A DNA stretch of 18,451 nucleotides, taken from contig JAHZKV010000069.1 of assembly GCA_022600215.1 (NCBI GenBank), forward strand, positions 1 through 18,451, in the 5' to 3' direction. A program made the position numbers and the translations under genes. The notes below the pieces were generated by a model that worked only from the letters and a program-made list of their open reading frames with translations, searched no databases and was not told where the DNA came from. This stretch comes from a bacterium (GTDB taxonomy: Bacteria > Chlamydiota > Chlamydiia > Chlamydiales > 2-12-FULL-49-11). Below are positions 13,227 to 18,451 of this stretch, piece by piece; position 1 is the stretch's first letter, and the number at the start of each line of letters is the position of its first letter.

Positions 13227-13865
13227 CTACTTAATGAGGTTGATGCCGGCAAAAGCCATGAAGGCGAGGGCGATGAGGCCTGTGGTGATGAAGGTGATGC
13301 CCATGCCGTCTAGACCTTTGGGGATGTTGGAGTAGGTAAGCTTTTCGCGTATGGAGGCTATGAGGATTATTGCTAGATACCACCCTAGGCCTGTTCCTAG
13401 ACAAAAGACGATGCATGGGATGAGTGGGTAGTCTCTTACGCTGCTGAAGAGGGAGGCGCCGAGGATGGCGCAGTTGACGGTGATGAGTGGTAGATATACG
13501 CCGAGTGCGCGATATAGAGGGGGAAAGATATGCTCGAGTATCACTTCTAAAATTTGCACGAAGGCGGCGATGATTGCAATAAATAAGATAAGCTGGAGGT
13601 AGTCTAGCTGTACGATGGGACGAATGGGCAGCCAGGAGAGGGCATCTTTTCCTGTGATAAATTTTTGTACGAACCAGTTGATGGTCCCTGAGCAGGTGAT
13701 TACAACAAACACCGCAATTCCTAGACCATTTGCTGTCTTTAGCTTTGAGGAGCATGCTAGGTAGGAGCACATCCCTAAAAAGTAAAAGAGCAAAATATTT
13801 TGGATGAAGAGAGATTGAATAAAAATCCCTAATAAAGATATGAAATCAAAATCGCCTAACCACAT
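13227..13865 (-). CDS. nqrE: Na+-translocating NADH:quinone reductase subunit E, on the strand opposite nqrBCD
   Basis: 212-aa membrane protein with about six spans. Very close to the family pattern: FYFLGMCSYLACSSKLKTANGLGIAV-type N-terminus, FVQILEVILEHIFPPLYRALG in the middle, LPLITVNCAILG, and GMGITFITTGLIALAF at the C-terminus. The cysteines C33 (LGMC) and C132 (TVNC) correspond to V. cholerae C26 and C120, partners of the NqrD cysteines in an intramembrane iron-sulfur site. The gene lies 22 bp downstream of gcvH on the minus strand and converges on nqrD. Its stop (13229-13227) abuts the second hairpin element. Expression must come from the gcvH-side promoter, so nqrE is not transcribed with nqrBCD even though equal amounts are needed. 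Confidence 0.96.
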   Translation of the reverse strand: MWLGDFDFISLLGIFIQSLFIQNILLFYFLGMCSYLACSSKLKTANGLGIAVFVVITCSGTINWFVQKFITGKDALSWLPIRPIVQLDYLQLILFIAIIAAFVQILEVILEHIFPPLYRALGVYLPLITVNCAILGASLFSSVRDYPLIPCIVFCLGTGLGWYLAIILIASIREKLTYSNIPKGLDGMGITFITTGLIALAFMAFAGINLIK

Positions 13866-13887
13866 AGCACCACTATAAAAAAAAATC

Positions 13888-14244
13888 TTATACTTTACTA
13901 GTATTATAATCTTGTAGGGAGTGATATTCTTCTATGTTGGAAGGAGCTATTTTATATAGCCACCCTGTATTTTCTGGATCTTTATTTAGAAGAGAGATGT
14001 CTTGTAAGAGTGCTTTGTTTACGGCGACAACTTTTCCTGAAAAAGGGCTATATACATCTATCGCTGACTTGGTAGATTCAAGTACTAATACCTCTGCTCC
14101 AGAAGTTACATCTATGCCATCTTTTGGGAGACGAAGGTTTACTATTTCGCCAATCTCTGTTTGTGCTTTGGCAGTGATCCCAATGGTGATTACCCCATCT
14201 TCTAGCTTTGCCCACTCATATGTTTTGGTTATCTTTACGCTCAT
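13888..14244 (-). CDS. gcvH: Glycine cleavage system H-like lipoyl carrier protein
   Basis: 118 aa, a single lipoyl domain. The modified lysine is K59 in VLVLESTKSAIDVYSPFSGKVVAVN, matching the ESVKAxSDxYSPxSG motif of GcvH. ENTGWLYKI near the C-terminus is also typical. GcvH carries aminomethyl groups between subunits of the glycine cleavage system, but chlamydiae as I know them keep gcvH without the full set of partner enzymes, so it may instead serve lipoate relay or an unknown reaction. A strong AAGGAGG ribosome site precedes the ATG at 14244, which overlaps the stop of the 738-aa gene (ATGA). In C. trachomatis gcvH directly follows nqrE on the same strand (CT282); here gcvH precedes nqrE in transcription, so the local order as well as the strand has changed. 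Confidence 0.93.
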   Translation of the reverse strand: MSVKITKTYEWAKLEDGVITIGITAKAQTEIGEIVNLRLPKDGIDVTSGAEVLVLESTKSAIDVYSPFSGKVVAVNKALLQDISLLNKDPENTGWLYKIAPSNIEEYHSLQDYNTSKV

Positions 14245-16457
14245 GCTCCCTCCTTCTCTTCTAGTCGAGACATCTCTAATAGCTGATCTCTTTCTATGAA
14301 GTCTACTATATCTTTGTATACGCCATTTCTTGCCTCTAGGCGAAGGTTTCTATGTAGGGCATCTCTTACTTGCTGCAAAGTCTTACTATCTTCTTTCTTT
14401 GCTCGCAGCTCTACTATGTATGGCTCGCCCCTGTCTAGATAATGAATCTTTGACTTTGCCCCTATTTCCATTTCGAAGAAATCTTCTTTGGCAATTTCTT
14501 TATTCTTACCTACACGGGAGACTACCTCTTCTTCTTGATACATATTAAATTGAGCGAGGAGCTCTTCCTTGCTATCTATTTCTTCACCTGCTAAGAATTT
14601 ATGAATACGTGCTTCTTTATGTGCTGTATAGCGGGCACCTTCCCCATCGACGGTGATGATAGCTTTTGCTACACTATCCCCTGCAAGGTGACGTAGATAA
14701 AAATGAGCGTACTTTTCTCGTGATACTTCATCTAGCTCTTTGCCGCCATTTAATTCTTTTAACTTCCTTTCCATGATCGCTGCAAGGTACCCATTTCGCT
14801 TTGCATCGACAAACTTGGGAAACTCTGCCTGCTCAGGTTTTTTTAACAAAACTATGCGAGCATATTTCTCATGATCTTGCGTATAATTTTCCAAAACGGC
14901 ACCATTTTCTAAGGCATCTAGATCGCTGGAAAGAACGCTCATATCAAAACCCTTCTCTTTTTCTCCAGCACTGAGCGCCTGATTATAGACAAGGGTCACC
15001 CCTTTCAACTCACGCTTGGCTAGACAATCTTCTACCATATCCTTTGACTGCATCACAATAAGCCCACGAACAAAATCTTCCACTTGCTTGGAACGCTTTT
15101 TATCCAGTCCCCGTAATAGAGCAAACCTCTCTTCTTCGCCTAAAGAGGCATCGAAAGAAAATTTTGCGGCAATCTCTTTCCACCCATTTTCACTTGCTTG
15201 ATAATCCCATACTCTTTTTAACGGGATGGTATTTCCTACCTGCTTCTTTGTAACAGTTGATAATTTTACCTGATAACTTTTTACTAGTAAGTCTGCATTG
15301 CGTGTATATAAATCTTCTTTTGCATACTGCGTCTTTGGCACTTCTAAAAACTTCTCTTGTGGCCCAATGGCAGATAGGTAGTGCTGTAATTCAAGGGCAT
15401 CCATCACTGTTAAAATAGAGCGCTTACCACTATCTTGTACCATCTTGACAAGGAGCTGCTCAATACGACTGGCATAAAGCTTTTTAGCAGCGGCTTCATC
15501 CATTTGCACTAACGAATCTACATCGCCAAGCATCTTTTCTACGGTAAGGATCGCACATGCTGCCTCTACTAGCTCATTTTGAGAAAGCCCTAAAGTCTCC
15601 TGAAAACGCCTCTTTATTGCATTTAGCTCTTCCTTTTCTACTACCTTGAAATATTTACTTCCTATCACATCGAGGGCACGACGAGTGATAATCCCCTCAG
15701 CCTCTTCGTAGGTAGTATGGTACCCATTTTCCTTTGCAAACATTTCTGCTGCAAGTACTGCCCCTGCTGCAAGCTCTACAAATGCTTTACCAAAAACATC
15801 TACATTGCTTCTTGCACCAAAGATAGCAAAATTTCTTCTCTCCCATGTTGGGTCATGCTCCATCTTACGATCTCTAATGAAAATCTGCGTGAGCAATTTC
15901 AAATCTTTTGGGGTAAAATGACGATGCTTGCTAAATAGCGCTACACAATCTTCTAATAAAGAAGCATCCACTTCTCGATTTTTATCTTTCACCTTTCGAT
16001 AGGCAGAATAGAGCTCATCTGCATAAATCTTTATCTCATTTTCAAGTACCAGCTTACCTGATGGATGGGTGTAGAGCTCTTTTTTTCTATTAATTTCTAA
16101 CTTCTCTGCAAAGTCTTTTTTCAGCAAAGAAAAATGCTTATTGATCAAACTCTTCCCTAAGGAAGAATCTAAAAAAGAATAAAAAAATCCATCGGAAAAA
16201 ATATTTTGCCTATCTATGGCGTCGTTAATCCCATACCCAAAGTCATAGGTCAAATACGTCACCATGGCATCGAGCTTTTTCTTCGAAATTTCCCTCTCTT
16301 TCCCTGGCAGCCCCACTTTGTAAATCGTATCTGGCGCCTTTGCAATTTGCGGCGAAGCATTGGAAGAACCTGTGCCATAAAATAACATGGTAACTACTAC
16401 CATGCTCATCACTACTGCAAATATTTTACGAAGATGACGCGATAAAAATGTACTCAT
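14241..16457 (-). CDS. Large signal-anchored periplasmic protein, PpiD/SurA-like layout
   Basis: 738 aa. One N-terminal membrane segment at about residues 11-28 preceded by RHLRK, so it is anchored in the inner membrane with the bulk outside. Following it, DTIYKVGLPGKEREISKKKLDAMVTYL resembles the N-terminal helix region of PpiD/SurA chaperones ('VNGxxIS...'). The rest is strongly helical and charged, with an LKE/KEEL-rich C-terminal third. I see no clear parvulin prolyl-isomerase domain, so a PpiD-type chaperone lacking isomerase activity or an unrelated chlamydial protein are both possible. It begins after a GGGG-type ribosome site. Its stop overlaps the gcvH start, so it is the first gene of a 738-aa protein > gcvH > nqrE unit. 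I would call it hypothetical with a chaperone-like layout. Confidence 0.7.
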   Translation of the reverse strand: MSTFLSRHLRKIFAVVMSMVVVTMLFYGTGSSNASPQIAKAPDTIYKVGLPGKEREISKKKLDAMVTYLTYDFGYGINDAIDRQNIFSDGFFYSFLDSSLGKSLINKHFSLLKKDFAEKLEINRKKELYTHPSGKLVLENEIKIYADELYSAYRKVKDKNREVDASLLEDCVALFSKHRHFTPKDLKLLTQIFIRDRKMEHDPTWERRNFAIFGARSNVDVFGKAFVELAAGAVLAAEMFAKENGYHTTYEEAEGIITRRALDVIGSKYFKVVEKEELNAIKRRFQETLGLSQNELVEAACAILTVEKMLGDVDSLVQMDEAAAKKLYASRIEQLLVKMVQDSGKRSILTVMDALELQHYLSAIGPQEKFLEVPKTQYAKEDLYTRNADLLVKSYQVKLSTVTKKQVGNTIPLKRVWDYQASENGWKEIAAKFSFDASLGEEERFALLRGLDKKRSKQVEDFVRGLIVMQSKDMVEDCLAKRELKGVTLVYNQALSAGEKEKGFDMSVLSSDLDALENGAVLENYTQDHEKYARIVLLKKPEQAEFPKFVDAKRNGYLAAIMERKLKELNGGKELDEVSREKYAHFYLRHLAGDSVAKAIITVDGEGARYTAHKEARIHKFLAGEEIDSKEELLAQFNMYQEEEVVSRVGKNKEIAKEDFFEMEIGAKSKIHYLDRGEPYIVELRAKKEDSKTLQQVRDALHRNLRLEARNGVYKDIVDFIERDQLLEMSRLEEKEGA

Positions 16458-16603
16458 TGGAAACCCCTAAATAAAAAAGTATGAATTTAAGTGTTACACA
16501 AATCCCCCCTTTTTCGCAAGAGTCTCCTAGACGATTTCTCTCCAAAAAAAAACTGCCCACTAAACATAGCGAGCAGTTTTTATCGATAACAATTTTCTTT
16601 GAC
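16458..16603. other. Intergenic region with promoter of the 738-aa gene and terminator of the 463-aa gene
   Basis: 146 bp. The left part must hold the promoter of the minus-strand 738-aa gene (TTGTGT near 16500 is a possible -35, with no good -10). The right part holds the hairpin terminator listed separately. Confidence 0.45.
16544..16581 (-). terminator. Hairpin terminator after the 463-aa gene, possibly bidirectional
   Basis: CTGCCC...GAGCAG (16553-16576) forms an imperfect stem (outer CTGC/GCAG, then C-G pairs interrupted by mismatches). It is flanked by nine A on the left (16544-16552), read as U9 by minus-strand transcripts, and five T on the right (16577-16581). It lies 23 bp beyond the stop codon at 16604. 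Confidence 0.65.
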
Positions 16604-17995
16604 TTACCTTATATAACGAGCATATACCATTCCAGCTGCTGCTCCACTTCCAATGATCACCATTCCTGTAGAACCAAGATGAACATATGCTAATGCAACT
16701 GGTAACGTTGCAGCTACCCCTAACACAACAAAAGCAAAACATTTCAATGCCTTAAACGTATTAGAGATCCAGCTCCCTCCAATAAACCCTCTAACTTTTC
16801 CTAGAGCATTTGATGCACCATTTCTCACCGCTGAACATACACGAGATGCTACAGAAGCAACTCCATTTTTTACTGCACTGGATACACGACCTACCAATCG
16901 AGCTGTCCCACTTGTAATTGCAGAAGTCACCCTTCCTACTAAACTAACAAGTCCCTCTGCTGCACCAAATAGATCCTCCAATAAAGAGAATGATGCACCA
17001 TCTACTGGACCTTGCAAGTGCTTAACTCCCCCTAAATCTGCTATGGTTGGCATATCACTTATATCTTGATCAAATACCCCCTCTACTTCCTCTTGAATTG
17101 CTGGATTAGAGGGCCTCTCTACCACTTCTATCTCCACTTCTTCTTGAATAGGCAAAGTTGCTTGTCTTCGAGCATCTATTCGCTCTACCATGATATCATA
17201 AACCAATTTACTCATCGCAACATCATGTGCTGCAGCTCCTCTTGCTATCAACGCTCTACTAGGTAGTGATCTTAAAGGAACTATTCCCCCTAACGATCTT
17301 TGAAACCTCGTCCCTCCTCTCATTGCTATGACACGACGCATGATACCTACTCTACCTGGTAGAAAAGGATTAGCCATATAAGATCTCAACATCTGCGGAT
17401 TTCTATTTACATTCTGTGCAACGCCACGATATATCATCTCCATGAAGGTCAATTCATCATTTTGAGCTTGCCTTCTTACTGCAGAAGCTGCTGCTTGCCT
17501 TACACTTGGTGCTTTTTTTACTAAAGCGGTACCCATTGATCCAGGCGCTTTAGAAACTACGTTCACACTTATCGGCTCTACCACAACCACATTAGAAGGG
17601 ATCTTTCCATTACCTCCACGTGCTCTTACTACTAGCGGCAAACTTGGCGCTCTTGCTCTCCTTTGTGATTTTTTAGGAGTCTTTCTTTTAGACCTCATTT
17701 TAGCTCTTCTAGCGGCACGTCTTGTGCTTTTACTTACCACATCATGTGCGCCTATCCTTGCCCTCGATAACACTGAAGAAACATTTGATCCAAACCAACC
17801 TGTTGAAGAAGATGCGGAGGCCCTAAACGATTGCTCTGCTATCGCTCTTGTTGCCACACGGGACACACTACTACCAAGTGATATACCACCACTTGATCGA
17901 ACACTATTCATCGTAGCCCTTCCAATGGATCCCATAGAACTCCTTAAAGAAGCTCTAAATCCACTCAATCCTGCCCTAGCTGCTGCTCCAAACAT
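16604..17995 (-). CDS. Very basic repeat-containing protein with a C-terminal hydrophobic hairpin (Inc-like candidate)
   Basis: 463 aa, not recognised. The N-terminal 85 residues are Ser/Arg/Gly/Ala-rich. Residues 89-115 form a dense basic block (KSTRRAARRAKMRSKRK... continuing KKSQRRAR) with over half Lys/Arg, resembling a nucleic-acid-binding or nuclear-localisation segment. Residues 290-330 are acidic. Residues 352-411 are four imperfect 15-residue repeats (LVGRVTSAITSGTAR, LVGRVSSAVKNGVAS, VASRVCSAVRNGASN, then a degenerate copy). The end carries two hydrophobic segments (about 419-438 and 441-459) separated by a very short turn, the bilobed layout of chlamydial inclusion-membrane (Inc) proteins. 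No cleavable signal peptide. GAGG at 18003-18006 supports the ATG at 17995. The next gene upstream ends 41 bp away on the same strand. A secreted effector is inference. Confidence 0.75.
   Translation of the reverse strand: MFGAAARAGLSGFRASLRSSMGSIGRATMNSVRSSGGISLGSSVSRVATRAIAEQSFRASASSSTGWFGSNVSSVLSRARIGAHDVVSKSTRRAARRAKMRSKRKTPKKSQRRARAPSLPLVVRARGGNGKIPSNVVVVEPISVNVVSKAPGSMGTALVKKAPSVRQAAASAVRRQAQNDELTFMEMIYRGVAQNVNRNPQMLRSYMANPFLPGRVGIMRRVIAMRGGTRFQRSLGGIVPLRSLPSRALIARGAAAHDVAMSKLVYDIMVERIDARRQATLPIQEEVEIEVVERPSNPAIQEEVEGVFDQDISDMPTIADLGGVKHLQGPVDGASFSLLEDLFGAAEGLVSLVGRVTSAITSGTARLVGRVSSAVKNGVASVASRVCSAVRNGASNALGKVRGFIGGSWISNTFKALKCFAFVVLGVAATLPVALAYVHLGSTGMVIIGSGAAAGMVYARYIR
16808..16942 (-). 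repeat. Three 45-bp in-frame repeats inside the 463-aa gene
   Basis: Encode residues 352-396 as three 15-residue units sharing the pattern (L/V)xxRVxSAxxxGxxx. A fourth, more degenerate unit continues to 16763. Amphipathic small-residue repeats of this kind form membrane-active or bundled helices. Confidence 0.8.
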
Positions 17996-18036
17996 TATTT
18001 ACCTCAACTACCTAAAATTATTATTTTATCTCTCTA

Positions 18037-18441
18037 TTACATGTTAAATCTTTCATCACACAAATTTTGCACTGAGTTTGACCCAAGCCCCCTCCCACTA
18101 TCAAGCATATTCATCGCTTCTAAAGTAGGCATATTATAGCAACGCATTTTTCTAACCACAGCAGTTGCATTTTGCAGATATTCACCCCGCTCCTCTACCA
18201 CTGCATGAAGATGTGTATTTTGACGCATCGTAAAGAAAGTGATAGCGCTAAAGATCAATGAAACTACCGCTACAATAGCAAGCACTCCCATATTAGTAGA
18301 AATATTCACCTCTTTTTTACCCTCTTCGGACAAGAAGGATACTACCCCTTTTCCTACTTCAAAAAGTCTGCTTGCGGCTTCGGCAGCGATTGCGCCCCAC
18401 CCAAAACTTTCAAGCCCTATGGCTGCTGGAACATTAGACAT
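18037..18441 (-). CDS. Small single-pass membrane protein, hypothetical
   Basis: 134 aa, complete: ATG at 18441, stop at 18039-18037. It opens MSNVPAAIGLESFGWGAIAA, an Ala/Gly-rich amphipathic stretch, then has a short charged segment (SEEGKKEVN), one clear membrane span at about residues 51-71 (MGVLAIVAVVSLIFSAITFF), and a C-terminal domain of about 60 residues with a helical HLHAVVEERGEYLQNATAVV stretch and three cysteines (C101 and neighbours to C128). I do not recognise it. It lies 41 bp upstream of the 463-aa gene on the same strand and probably shares its transcript, which groups the two as an accessory pair at the edge of the conserved block. Its promoter would lie beyond the right end of the window. 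Confidence 0.65.
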   Translation of the reverse strand: MSNVPAAIGLESFGWGAIAAEAASRLFEVGKGVVSFLSEEGKKEVNISTNMGVLAIVAVVSLIFSAITFFTMRQNTHLHAVVEERGEYLQNATAVVRKMRCYNMPTLEAMNMLDSGRGLGSNSVQNLCDERFNM

Positions 18442-18451
18442 AATAAAACCT

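Noticed and set aside
13231..13770. 179-aa minus-strand ORF rich in Arg, His and Ser
   Set aside because: Alternative frame of nqrE; low-complexity product typical of a shadow frame.

Overview
The window looks like the chromosome of a member of the Chlamydiae, most likely one of the amoeba- or arthropod-associated 'environmental' lineages and not Chlamydia itself. The gene order ftsL-like / rsmH / mraZ // small acidic protein / TPR protein / dnaA / hypothetical / short zinc-ribbon protein / nqrB / nqrC / nqrD / nqrE / gcvH closely follows the C. trachomatis block running from about CT271 to CT282, as I recall it. I cannot name the genus from sequence alone.

Left part (1-5238). A division/cell-wall cluster (mraZ > rsmH > ftsL-like, minus strand) starts from a good sigma70-like promoter whose start region carries two 10-bp-spaced MraZ boxes. 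Across a 391-bp divergent region lie a second pair of MraZ-box-like repeats, pointing the other way, and a plus-strand run: a disordered acidic protein, a three-TPR protein, a DnaA (the chlamydial DnaA2 position) and an unrecognised 235-aa protein. rsmH is interrupted by a one-base frame break at a nine-base homopolymer.

Middle part (5227-9900). On the minus strand is a very large membrane-anchored AsmA/TamB-like protein, broken near its 3' third by a frame change, followed by a ComF-like zinc-ribbon protein coupled to it by an ATGA overlap.

Right-centre (10016-14244). nqrB, nqrC and nqrD encode three membrane subunits of the Na+-pumping NADH:quinone reductase on the plus strand. The next subunit, nqrE, and its neighbour gcvH are on the opposite strand, so the usually collinear nqrBCDE set is broken by an inversion. 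The junction is filled almost exactly by two tandem copies of a 184/185-bp hairpin-rich, MITE-like element. Hairpin stems differ in sequence between positions but keep pairing.

Right part (14241-18451). A 738-aa signal-anchored protein of PpiD/SurA-like layout is coupled to gcvH and nqrE. Beyond a hairpin terminator lie two accessory genes: a 463-aa very basic protein with a K/R cluster, 15-residue repeats and a C-terminal hydrophobic hairpin reminiscent of chlamydial Inc proteins, and a 134-aa single-pass membrane protein.

No tRNA, rRNA or CRISPR array was seen. The best candidates for something undescribed are the tandem hairpin elements at the nqrD/nqrE inversion junction and the Inc-like basic protein.
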